Assembly: GCA_001574975.1 (NCBI GenBank)
Contig: KQ965775.1
Coordinates: forward strand, 5,205 to 69,204
Reading direction: 5' to 3'
Length of the DNA stretch: 64,000 nt
From: Gonapodya prolifera JEL478
Lineage: Eukaryota; Monoblepharomycota; Monoblepharidomycetes; Monoblepharidales; Gonapodyaceae
How positions within the stretch are numbered: position 1 is the first letter of the stretch; each line of letters begins with the position of its first letter. The position numbers and the translations under genes were made by a program. Of this stretch, positions 1-10,542 are shown piece after piece. The notes under the pieces were generated by a model. That model was not told the origin of the DNA, ran no database searches, and saw only the letters and a list, made by a program, of their open reading frames with translations.

Positions 1-2
1 CC

Positions 3-818
3 GGGTACACGCTGGAGATTGAAGATATCCTGACCGTTCGGAAGGATAATCCCTTCGACGACAAACTCCACAATGTTCAGTTGCTGTGGCACGGGTCCCG
101 TCTGACCAACTTTGTCGGAATTCTTTCGCAGGGGCTTCGAATTGCTCCACCAGAAGCGCCCGTTACGGGCTACATGGTGAGTCTTCTGTCAGTGCTTTAG
201 AGGAAGAGAAAGCCAGACGCTCAAAGACTCTCTAGTTTGGGAAGGGAGTGTACTTCGCAGATGCAGTCTCGAAATCCGCGAACTACTGTTTTGGTAAGTC
301 CGTCCTTTAGTCTTACAGTGTTGTCGGAGAATTGAGCATCACATGATTGATCTTACAGCCTCCCGTACAAACCCAACGGGTCTTCTCCTGCTTTGCGAGG
401 TTGCGCTCGGTGATCAATTTGAACTTCTTCAATCAGACTACTACGCGGATCAACATTCGAAGGAAAAGAACAAACATTCGACCAAAGGCATGGGACAGTT
501 TGCACCGGATGATGGAGAGAAAATCGTGCATGAAAACATGGATGTGAGTAAATCCAAATCATTGACAAGCCAACAATGGATGTGCTCTCATTGTTGTGCT
601 TTCCTCTAGGTACCTCTCGGCAAGCTGAAGAAAACCTCCGACGGCAAAGCAGGATCTCTATTGTACAACGAGTACATTGTGTACGACACAAAGCAAATTC
701 GCATTCGGTACATTTTGTTGTGATGTGGCACATGACGGCAGCTATTGACATATTCCACCTTTCAAACAGATACATTATTCGCGTGAAGTTCAACTACAAG
801 CAGGGCACGTTCTGGTAG
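3..818 (+). CDS. Poly(ADP-ribose) polymerase, catalytic domain (5' truncated by window)
   Basis: 3' end of a PARP gene, an enzyme that transfers ADP-ribose from NAD+ to proteins, usually in the nucleus during DNA-damage signalling. Five exons are visible: 3-176, 236-293, 359-543, 610-707 and 770-818, with GT-AG introns of 59-66 nt. The PARP signature is clear. The NAD-binding His is in 'LWHGS', and '[18 protein letters not shown]' carries the Tyr. The loop '[15 protein letters not shown]' and the '[10 protein letters not shown]' strand carrying the catalytic Glu follow. The H-Y-E triad is complete, so this is a true polymerase-type active site. Regulatory domains (WGR, BRCT, zinc fingers) would lie before base 1, so the subtype cannot be assigned. 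The stop is TAG at 816-818, 88 bp before the next start. Confidence 0.93.
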
Positions 819-906
819 ACGTTATGTAGTTCTGCTAATGTACATAAAAGTGCTCGCCCTTGAGGGCCCGACCAAAGTGGCAACAGAATCGTTCATATTT
901 GCAAAC

Positions 907-1731
907 ATGAGCGCCGCTACGGAGGACGCGCCATCTGGTCCTACAACAAGAGTGCTGAAGAGCATTCTCTACTGTTCCAGTGGGTCGGAGAGGGGATGGT
1001 CGATGAAGATTTCGAATCAAACCNTGAATTTCCTCACGACAGTATGCTCGTATCCGCCGGAGCTCTGCGAATGGGGAGGATCGCTCGAAAAATGCAAAGC
1101 GTGGCTTCGTGATTCTCATCCGGACACCTTCGAAAAACTCTACGGGGAAGGTGAAATATAGCCCTTGCTGTCGAAAACATGCTGGCTTGTTCTGACCGAT
1201 GGAATCTCCACCTGGGCTCGACAGTCCCAAGCGTTACCGAAAAGCTCGCTTCGGCAAGCATATCTCCGCCTGAAGCCGGAGCCGCCGGCTCTTCGTCCAG
1301 CGATCCCGCGCCGGAGGCGAAGCTGTCCAAGTCTCAACGAAAGAAGCAGCAATCCCAGCGTGTGGTCATTGAGCTGAGTGCGAGGAGCAAGAGGAAGCAC
1401 GTGACTTCAATCACGGGATTGGAAAACTATGGTGAGTGGTTGGGAGTGCTGCCAAAACCCTTGGCCCTCTTTGAGCAACACACACTTCGCGACGCTGTCG
1501 GTCGAACCAGATGTCGATCTGAAAAAGGCGGCCAAGATGTTTGCCACGAAGTTCGCTTGTGGTGCGTCCGTCACCAAAACCCCAGACGGCCGTGACGAGA
1601 TCGTCGTCCAGGGGGAGTTCGCGGACGAAATCTCGGAGCTGATCCAAACGACGTGGCCCCAAGTGGACGATGATAAGATTACAATGAAGGAAAAGAAGAC
1701 GAAGGGAGGAGGCGGCGGGGGAGGCGACTAA
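907..1731 (+). CDS. TMA22: Density-regulated protein DENR/Tma22 (SUI1 domain)
   Basis: DENR/Tma22 binds the 40S ribosome with MCT-1/Tma20 and acts in translation reinitiation and 40S recycling. Exons 907-979, 1043-1150, 1225-1431 and 1511-1731 encode 202 residues, close to the usual length. The N-terminal zinc-binding segment reads '[15 protein letters not shown]' then 'KCKAWL', giving the expected cysteines. The SUI1 domain runs from '[16 protein letters not shown]' to '[18 protein letters not shown]'. The C-terminus is a Lys-rich stretch ending in a polyglycine tail. An in-frame ATG at 838 would add 23 residues; 907 is preferred because it gives the family-like start. The first intron holds the undetermined base at 1024. 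The family call is secure; splice sites were inferred from reading-frame continuity. Confidence 0.93.
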
Positions 1732-2874
1732 CAGCGGACACTATGTAGCGTGGCTCTATCATTGCAGTGTGCAGATGCGGCGGTACATTATTTAAGAAGG
1801 TGGTTTGGACTGTGATCCTGGCCTTGAGTGACGTGTGACCCTCGTGCAGCTGGGATCAAATGCATACGCCTTTTCGCTTGCTAAAACTTCGGCTCCTCTT
1901 CTGCTCATATACCCACGACCAAGTCCATTACGTATGTACTATTTAGAAAGCATGCGGAGAAGAGGGTGATGTGTGCTCCCTTTCGCAAGATGCTATAAGC
2001 CCACCTGATGTCACAAAACGTGCCATAACACGATGCTCTTCGACAGTCCCGATATACAACTTAATCTACGTTCGCTAATTCATGACGTATCATTGATATC
2101 CATTGTCCCGTGAAGATGCTGCAGGCGGCAGGGCCTGTCGCCTCTTTCCAACTTCACCAAGTATCAGCGTAGACGTAATCCAAAAGCGAACGTTACCCTC
2201 CCATGAATCAGTCTTCGATCCGCCTTCAAGGAACAAAACTATGCAACTCCAGAGATGAACGCTCCATTATTTGGTCACCTCTACGATCCTTGCTCCTCCT
2301 CCAAAAACTGTGACGCCAAAGGAGCCACCCGATTTTCAGATGATAACGAAATTCACGTGGCGAAATTCAAACCCGTAATCCGGCAGTTCCGATGGGGGGA
2401 TGATGCTGAATCGTGGTTGGTTCTTCAATTTGGGTACATATGCTCCTTCCCGCCACCATTGGAACAGACATTGCTCGTTAAGGATAAATCATCGTTCATA
2501 GAGTGAAAAACGGGTAGCCTGTTGATGTCGGTGTTCAAAGTTCGCATTATCCAGACAATCACCCCGTCCTGCAAGCCGAACGAGACAACGCCTCAGCGGG
2601 AGCGAAGATACCCCAACGAGGACGTAGTTGGATGGATCGACTTCCAATCCAAATTTACCACGATGTGAGACGGTTCGGAAGGGCGTGCGGTGTAGCGAGG
2701 CCGTGCGTGCTCGCGGTTCCCAACCGACGATCCACAGTAGAATGGATTGCATGTTCTCGATAGAGTTTTGATCTATCGAGCTCCAGACGCAGTAAATGAA
2801 AGCGTGTATCGAATCGCCCACGCTTCCATGGTGCCCAGACACGGCGGTGGGCAGCAGAGCGCCACTTGTCATTT
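1732..2874. other. Intergenic, no gene seen
   Basis: About 1.1 kb between the DENR stop and the 3' end of the zinc-finger gene. Short frames occur (for example 2255-2506) but have no recognisable domain or splice support. No repeat or RNA gene was recognised. Confidence 0.5.
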
Positions 2875-4538
2875 TCAAAACGGATTGAATCCTGCACACG
2901 GTGGGGGCGAAGGACTGACCGATGGTTCGAGGAACATAGGTGGCGAAGTGTGGTGCGGACGAAAGAATGGAACCGGGAGGAGGGCGTACGGGGGTCGAGA
3001 GCCCGGTGCAAAGCCGTGGAACGAGGGCTCCTCAATATGTGGAAGAGCGCTGGGATAGACAGGGGCAAAAGCAGCGCCCGGATTGTTCAGACGACGCGAG
3101 CCGATCCAGGGAGGGAGAGGGTTGACCTCTGTACATCGGGTACAACTTTCAGTATGCCTCCCACCTTCCCCCACGCTGGATGGAATAACCCACCCGCAGC
3201 ATCGACATAGCTCATAGCCTCGTACCTTCCATCTATACCTGCCCGTGGTGGTGCTGGGGTTCTCGGTGGGGTTGTCACGTTGGATGAAAACGATGGGGGG
3301 TCCAGAACCTCAGCGGGCAGGGGTTCCGCTTCACCACGGACTTCAACGTTGGTATCGGCGACGACATTCAGCGGTGGACGACATGTCTTTCGCGTCGTAT
3401 GTCGCTTCATGACGTCTGCGGTTCGGGAAGGTCGCGTAATATCAATATTGCGATGAAGGTAACCTTGAAGGAGCAACACACGGAAGGATTCACCTTTCCT
3501 CGTGAAGTTCTTTCCACATCGAGGGCAAGTGATAGTTTTCACCATCCGGACGCTCGGCGGGCGGCTTGTCACGGGATTGAACATTGGCGAAGTGGGCGAG
3601 GCTGTCCATTGAAAGGTAGTCCGCAGACGTCAATGAGCGCACGCTAGATGAAGAATGTGCGAATAGAGACACATACCGATAGTAAGACGCGTCAGATTGG
3701 TGCTGGTTTCGGACCTTGGCGGGAGAGAAGGAGGGTCCGTGCAACATCCCTCCCCTCACCCCGGATATTATGTACATGACCATCGGGTCTCCCCGTCCGC
3801 CGATTTGTGAGACAGCGACACGTAGCGTCCCAAAAGAATGCTCCAGGGTGTTGCGGCAAACTAAGCAAGGTATTAACGAAGGAGACGACTTTTTCAATTC
3901 TGACTCAGGTCATTGGATAAGAACAAGTCGACTCACGTGCTTGCCTACCCAGAACAGACTCATCTCGCCCACGATACAAATCTACGACAGATCCCCGCAG
4001 GGAGGCCTGTGTGGAAGTGTCTATTTCAGACAGATCCTGACTCTCGGGTTGACAAAGGAGTATCATTTCTACAGACGGTCCAGGAGATCCCAGAACCCCT
4101 TCATAGCAACGCTCAATAGCATGTATTTCGTCTTCAGTAGCTCCAGAGGCGCATTCATCTCATGCCTTTCTCATGCCGGCAGTAACACTGACCTGTGTAC
4201 TCTGCGCTTCTTTGACCGAGCTTCTGGCAGACGTGATCTGGCGAGGGCTTGATTACTCCTTGATAGTGTCTCGACATAATGAAAGAGTGTGTACTGCTCA
4301 CTTGGTCCATCCCTCCGTCCAGTCGACGCTGATGGTTGGAACCCAGTTCGGACACGATAGCCACTCCCATCGACACCGGCTGTGTTTTCCTTCCAAAGAG
4401 ACGCACTCTCTGTTCCCGACGTATCATCGATACTCCCACATTTCGACGTTTGATGTTCGTCATGCTCCGCTCCGTGCAGGAGGTTGGCTGTGTGCCTCGA
4501 TCAAAACTTTTTGTCTGGTCCCTGGAGGTTCCAGTCAT
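2875..4538 (-). CDS. C2H2-type (CCHC variant) zinc-finger protein, uncharacterised
   Basis: Minus-strand gene with several short introns. The clearest part is one zinc finger split by an intron. Exon 3494-3600 ends 'CPRCGKNFTRK', and the next exon, beginning at 3415, continues 'DVMKRHTTRKTC'. Joined, this is C-x2-C-x12-H-x5-C. Upstream coding is seen near 3940-4150 ('ATEDEIHAIERCYEGVLG') and 3780-3890 ('CLVCRNTLEHSFG', another Cys pair). Downstream is a Pro/Ser-rich tail ending 'PPPCAGFNPF' at 2875. Such proteins are usually DNA-binding regulators, but a single finger does not define a target. The start (Met near 4538) and two splice junctions near 4170 and 3130 are uncertain. A DNA-binding role is inferred from the finger only. 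Confidence 0.55.
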
Positions 4539-5096
4539 CTACCATCCGACATAGCATGCCAAACTTCTCCATCGCTGCGAATACCAGATTCGTACTAAGT
4601 CTCGAACTGGTGTACTCTCAACGGTTTTGGCGGAGGTGGATTGGGTGACGGATTTACCTGTTGCACCTGAGTTCCTGCACTTCAGATAAAGTTTCAACTT
4701 TCTGAAAATGCCAGGCAGAAGAAGTTTCGAGAAGAAAGTGGACCAACAGATGTGTTGGAGAAGGACTTCGCCAACATTTCAGCTCAACGAAAACAAACAG
4801 TTGCAATGCACTCGTTCAAGCCGGATCCAGACCGTTCAAAAATGCGTGCTCATCTATTCGTTACACTTCTCACTTTAACCGCTCTGACCAAGTTGATCCG
4901 CCACAACACAACCGGTCGGACTGCACTTCGCCAATTCAAGTCGATCACGAAAGCAAGATAGTCTTTCGTTAAGGTTATCTCGTACATTCTGTTTCTTAAT
5001 ACATCGTTGGAGCTCAGAAGAAGCGTCCCGGTACAACAGGGTGAGACGCTAAGTGATCATGATCGACATATCAGAGACAACCAACCTTCCATTCCA
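4539..5096. other. Intergenic, no gene seen
   Basis: Gap between the proposed start of the zinc-finger gene and the stop of the dehydrogenase gene, both on the minus strand. It should contain the zinc-finger promoter. No convincing coding signal. Confidence 0.4.
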
Positions 5097-6505
5097 TCAC
5101 AAAGCACACTCACCACTCAGTCCTCCACACACAGGCAAGTTCTGTCCATTAACGTAACTTGCATCATCACTTGCAAGAAAGACAACAGCGGCGGCGATCT
5201 CTTCCGGGATCGCGTATCGGCCGGTCGGGTTGAGTTGCCCGACTTTGTTGATGCTGCCGCGGCCGCGGGCGTAGTCGAAGGTGCCGATGGTCATTCCTGG
5301 TGGGGTGTTGGTTAGATCATTGTGAGTGTCGAAAATTGGAGGTCTGAACTGGCTCACCTGTTTCGGTTAGTCCTGGGTTGCTAAAGAGATGGCGTCGAGG
5401 GTTTGTATTCTTTCGAATAGCAGGTATTGCATATCGCGACTCACACTGCGTTGACTCGGACTCCCGTCCTGGACAGCTGCCAAGCCGCCGATGCAACGAG
5501 GTTGATGACACTGTCACGGAAACATGAGGCCTCACCGATCCGGTACTAGTCGCGATCTCCCACTCACGCTGCTTTTGACATGGAGTACTCAACACTTCCG
5601 GCTCCAGATCTCATACCGGCTTCAAGGTTAAAACCATAACTCGAATGAAGAAACACGAAGCGATACTTAACAGCAAGGAAATCGACTCACCAACACTCGC
5701 AGTGCAGACGATAGAGCCACCAGGTTCAGCTTTTCCTTTCGAAGTCACTTGCATCACCTGAGACGCATGCTTGCACGCAAGGAACGGTCCCAACTATCCA
5801 CCCCAGTCAAAACCATCAGCACAAATACCCCCCCCTCCCCCGCACCCCCTGCATCCCCAAACATACCGCATTCACCCTCATGACCCTATTAAACGTCTCC
5901 ACGCTCGTCTTGGCCAACACATCACCCGCGCCGACTCCCGCGTTTGCAAAAAACACATCGAGCCTTCCGAATTCCGTCAGGGCGCGTTGGCAGATCGCCT
6001 TGACGTCGCGTTCGTCCGCGGCATCGAGTTGTTGCGGGATGGCCCGGGTGCCGGGGTAGGTGGTCTCGATGTGGGCGACGAGCGAGGAGAGGTTGGTTTG
6101 GTCGAAGTCGGTGACGTACTATTCGAGTGGCGATGAGGAGCAAAGTAGACTCGTTAGTGATTTCCCGCGTTCCTACATGCCGATGGCGACGAAGTTCAAC
6201 AACTCACAACAGCAGCCGCCCCATTCTGGGCAAACGCGATACACGACGCCCTTCCAATCCCCTTCAGCGAGCTCGCTCCCGTAACGATGCACACCTAAAT
6301 CAACCACCAAAACCGCCCATCAGTCTCCGCGCTCCCATCACAACCGGAACTCGGGAACCGGAACCGACGGGCTCACTTTTCCCTCCAACCGCGGCTTCCC
6401 GACGCGAGATTCCAGTTTCTCCCGCACGCCCTCGGCGGGGTCGACGCCTTTACTGTCGCCGGCGACGTGGGAGGCGATTTGGGTCGTGCGGGCGGTGGAA
6501 GACAT
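5097..6505 (-). CDS. Short-chain dehydrogenase/reductase (SDR)
   Basis: NAD(P)-dependent oxidoreductase of the classical SDR family; the substrate cannot be read from sequence. It starts at 6505 ('MSSTARTTQIAS'). After a ~45-residue leader comes the nucleotide-binding motif 'VTGASSLKGIG' (TGxxxxxGIG type). The 'FFANAGVG' NAG motif follows in the 5.88-6.12 kb exon, then the catalytic Ser strand ('GSIVCTAS'). The active-site YxxxK appears as 'YSMSK' near 5590, and the C-terminus is typical ('EEIAAAVVFLASDDASYVNGQNL'-type). At least six short introns interrupt it. A final intron may lie at 'GGLSG|GTGAGT', in which case the true end is slightly beyond 5097. The leader before the Rossmann fold is longer than usual and is not an obvious targeting signal. 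Confidence 0.85.
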
Positions 6506-6634
6506 TTGGTGTGGTGTGGTTGTCGGGGATATTTGAGGCCGGCTTGCCGGCGACGGCTAAGCTAGCAACTCCGAGTCAATATTATTGTATTCTGTAGATA
6601 TTTGAAAGAATAAGCAAGAACCCTATAAACTAAA

Positions 6635-7935
6635 TCAAGGCAAGTCATTCCAATCAATCGGCGCTCTGCCCCTCTCCTTCAAGAACTTATTGGCCGAGGA
6701 AAAGTGCTTACACCCAAAGAACCCGCGGTGGGCAGAGAGTGGGCTTGGGTGAGCGGATTTGAGGACGAGGTGTTTCTTCTGTTGGGCGCGGGGAAGGAGA
6801 AGGCGACATGAGACTTCTTTGACACGGCACCAGTAACAACGACGAACAATCCCCACCTTATCAATCATCCCCCCCTTCTTCTGCGCATTCCCACCCCATA
6901 AAATAAACACCACACCCTCGCTCTTGCGATCCACGGTCCGAATCACCGCGTCCGTGAAGGTCTCCCACCCGCACGCAGAGTGCGAGTTTGGGTGGGCGGC
7001 GCGGACGGTGAGGGTTGTGTTGAGGAGGAGGACTCCTGAAGAATGTTGAGTGGGTTTGGTTGAGTTGAAGGTGTGGAACGGGTGCAGATGGCGCGCGTAC
7101 CTTGTTTGGCCCATCCGTCGAGGTACCCGTGCTTTGGCTTCTTGAACCCGGATTTGCCCTCGCCAGTGTCGGTCCCGAGGTCGCTCTCGAGCTCTTTGTA
7201 GATGTTCACGAGCGAGGGTGGAGGCGTGACGCCCTTTTGGACGGAGAAGCAGAGTCCGTGTGCTTGGTTCGGGCCATGGTAGGGGTCTGCGACGGGCAGG
7301 TCAGGGGGTGCAAAGAGAGAAGAGGAGACGGTGGAAGCTTACCTTGTCCCAAGATGACAACCTTGACCTGTTTCAATGGATACGCCGACCAGGAATACAT
7401 GCTGCGCTCGGGAGGGTAGACGGTGGCCTTGGCAGCGTATTCCTTGGCCAAGAACGACTTGATCTGAGGCGATAAATTTTCTACGTTAACCACAGATGGG
7501 GTAATACGAATATGAGCTTCACTGTACCTGCTTGAAATACGGCTTCTTCATTTCCGACACCAACGCATCGAACCAATCCGCGCCCATCGTATTAATCTCA
7601 AGCGTGAGCAGAGCCATGAGCTCACCCCCGAGTTCAGTTTTGAGCTTGTCCTCCCGACGTGCGATTTTTGCGATTTCATCGTCTTCGGGAAACTCTGGAT
7701 CTTCGTCGGCTTTCTCCCCCGTCGACCCCGATTCGGGCTTCCGCTCAGTAGACTCAGAGCTCTTCTCAACTGCAGTCTTCTCGCCCCCCTCGGACTCCCC
7801 GTCCTTCCGGGCCCGTTTCGCCGACTCAGATTCGTCAACTTCCTTGCCTGATTCGGCATCGTTCGTCCCATCCGCCTCGCGAGATCGCTTCTTATTCCCG
7901 TTCTCCATCGGCGACCGAATCAGAAACTTTTCCAT
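6635..7935 (-). CDS. UNG1: Uracil-DNA glycosylase, UNG family
   Basis: Removes uracil from DNA to start base-excision repair. Exons 7528-7935, 7343-7463, 7101-7286, 6857-7035 and 6635-6778 give 345 residues. Residues ~1-110 are a charged, Ser/Glu/Lys-rich leader ('KKRSREADG') typical of the variable nuclear or mitochondrial tail. The catalytic domain has motif A '[18 protein letters not shown]' with the water-activating Asp, then '[11 protein letters not shown]' and 'LWGGNAQKK'. The DNA-intercalation motif is '[17 protein letters not shown]' with the catalytic His; the usual VY is AH here. It ends '[12 protein letters not shown]'. All key residues are present, so it is expected to be active. 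Confidence 0.96.
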
Positions 7936-8849
7936 CGCTGCCGACTTTTGGTTTTGAATTGCGATGTGTGGGCCTTGGCACAGGTGAGCCGTGCACGATT
8001 GTTGGGTGCGGATGCCAGTTTCTGTTTTTTCGTTTTTGTTCCAAGTGAAAGACGATGGGTCGTCAATCGCGTTCACGCTCCTTGTCACGACGATGATGAT
8101 CAATTTTCTCTTCCTGCGACACCCACGCGCCCTCATCTCCGCCCTCATCCTCTGGTGAGTCCCCCCCCCCCCCCCCTTACCTCAGCGCTCAAACAACCAA
8201 TCGAATGGAGAGACGAAGATGCACTCAAATAAAGCATGTATTACCTGAATGCCACCCCGTTTGGGGTCACCGTGTGGTACCAATTCACTGAAAATCCTGA
8301 GTCTTTCTATTCGGACGTGTGGCTTGCCATCCCATCGGAGATGGAAACGATTGTTGCGCTTTCTAACAGTTCAATTACATTTCGTAGGTACTTGCAAAGA
8401 AACCTTTGTTCCGACACTCACGATTTCAATCCCGCGGTCGGGTGACTCCATTACCCTTCTTGGTGAGTACAGCATTGCTTGTTTCCGGAAAACGACCCGT
8501 CGAACCGTCGAGGAACGACCCCGCAACCCGCGAATGATGACGAAACCAAAAAGTATGCATGGCTTATCGTGAAGCGTCACCCCGGATACTCGTCCGGCGC
8601 GGAGACGCCATGTTGAATCAACCAACAGGTACTGAATGTTAGCGGGATCGGCCGGGATCGACGGCGACAGTGATGGTTGTGGATGAGGGAGTGGGAATGT
8701 GGTCGTTTTTTGTGAACTTGTCTGACCTGTATCACTATTTTTGTTTCGTCAGGCGGTCCTCTATTATGAAAACCAGTCCCTTCTCGTGCCTTTCACCATG
8801 TCGTAATTCCGATCTCCACCACGTATCAACTCACCTTTCTTGCCGGCGA
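7936..8849. other. Intergenic with a 15-base C run
   Basis: Upstream of UNG. A poly-C run follows a GTGAGT at about 8164. Frames on the plus strand from 7948 to 8572 are short and lack domain content. No gene is proposed. Weak resemblance to the downstream repeat family begins near 8795. Confidence 0.4.
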
Positions 8850-10400
8850 ACGACACGTCGGTGAGGTTATACGGAGTGAAATCGGACCCAAGCCGTTGTG
8901 GCACGGATGCCAGCAAGGATACTTTCACCAATCAAAACACGGGACACGTCGGTGAGTTGGTGAGTTGGCGCGTGATGAAACTCGGATCAAGACGGATGCA
9001 GCAAAGATGCTTTACCAACAAAAGTCATGTATTAGCTTCCGAATGCTTCGTGTGGATCCTCGTTCTTTTTTGGTGCTGAGCTGCTTTGCGTTGGTGATGC
9101 GATGGCGTCATGTGCTGGTTGGAGTTGGTTTGCTGATCGTCTTCATTTTTCTTGCAGACCAGAAATCTCCGTCAGAAGTCTCCGTCGGAGGGATACGTTA
9201 AGGTGCCTTGTGCAACTCTCAGGCGGTGCCGATTCGAATACAAGGTCAAGACACTTTCTCTGTACACCAAAACTCGCCAATCAACGCCACATAATTTATC
9301 CTTGTTCATAGCTCCGTAACTATTCAGCGTACGTTCCGTCCAAGAACGGTCTTGCCGCGGCATGTACCCTGAGTATTGACTGAATCTCGAAGGAATCGAC
9401 AAATCAAATCCGAATATTCGAAGAGATCACTCTGTTTTTGGTTCTGAGCTGTTAGCGGTTGATGATGCGATGACACCGCATATCGATCGGAATTCACTAA
9501 CGGATCTTGTCCATTTTCCTTCGAGACCATGAACTCTTATTGATCGCGGGCAATGGGTAAAGAGAACCCAATTGCCGAGCTCTATGTTTATTTTTTCTTG
9601 CGACTCCGGAGCTTATCAGTCGGCAGCCTCCGGCTAGGATTCGCACTTTTCGGACCTTGCTTTCTGGTTTAGTAGTTTTCCGCTGCATGGGCTGCACGAC
9701 AACCTTTCTGCAGTTCATATGCTGGAGAATTCCTAATCCATGGAAATTCGGTCACTTCAGATTCGAAATCTTTGCGATCGCAACGGTTATGAGAAGTGAC
9801 CGTTTCTCGTGTGACATTCAACGTGTCGTACTTCCGTATTGTACCGAGCGTTAACTCGCCCCCCTTGCTGGCTGAAACACGACACGTCGGTGAGTTGACG
9901 CGTGATGAAACTCGGACCAAGCGATCGGATGCAGCAAATATGCTTTACAAATATTGTTAGCCTCCGAATATCCGTGTGGATCAACTTTCTATCGTGCTGA
10001 GGTGTTCTTTGTTGCTGATGCAATGTTATCTTACGTTGGTTGTCATAATTTTACTGATCGTGTCTTTTCCTTGCAGACCATGATTTCAGAGACAGAGATC
10101 TAGTGGGTGCGTTGGGTGACGGGAGCCAATTCGGGTACTCTGCATCTGCGTTTCTCATGATTCCGGAGCTTATCAGTCAGCAGTCTCCAGCGAGGATTCG
10201 CAATTCTTGCCATTTCTTTCATGGTTTATTAATTCCCCAGCGTATGGACTGTAATAACCTATCTGCAGTATATATGCTCGGCAGTTCCTAACCCGTGAAA
10301 GTTTGGGCACTTCAGATTCGAAATCTTAGCGATCGCAATGTAACAGAGTACACATGATGATTCGGGGCTGCGTGATGATGCACTGAACTCGTCGTACAAA
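8850..10400. repeat. Diverged noncoding repeat, about three copies
   Basis: Shared blocks recur in the same order. 'GACACGTCGGTGAG' occurs at about 8852, 8943 and 9881. 'CGTGATGAAACTCGG' lies near 8970 and 9900. 'GATGCAGCAAAGATGCTTTAC' and a variant follow each. 'GCTGAGCTG' or 'GCTGAGGTG' plus 'GATGCGATG' lie near 9075, 9445 and 9995. 'TTGCAGACCA' is near 9156 and 10073. 'GGAGCTTATCAGTC' is at 9607 and 10164. 'CACTTCAGATTCGAAATCTT' is near 9753 and 10308. Copies differ by many substitutions and by an indel of several hundred bases. No open frame spans a copy and no terminal inverted repeats were recognised, so the family is unassigned. Confidence 0.7.
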
Positions 10401-10542
10401 GACTTATCAATTATGACGGGTGCACCTTCTCATTGGGTCTCGGTCTCACTCAGTTCTTTATACACCAAACTATCCAAATATCACAATGGCGCAAACTACC
10501 AAACCACTAAACACCCCCAAAGTCCAAGCACAGTTTTATTTT

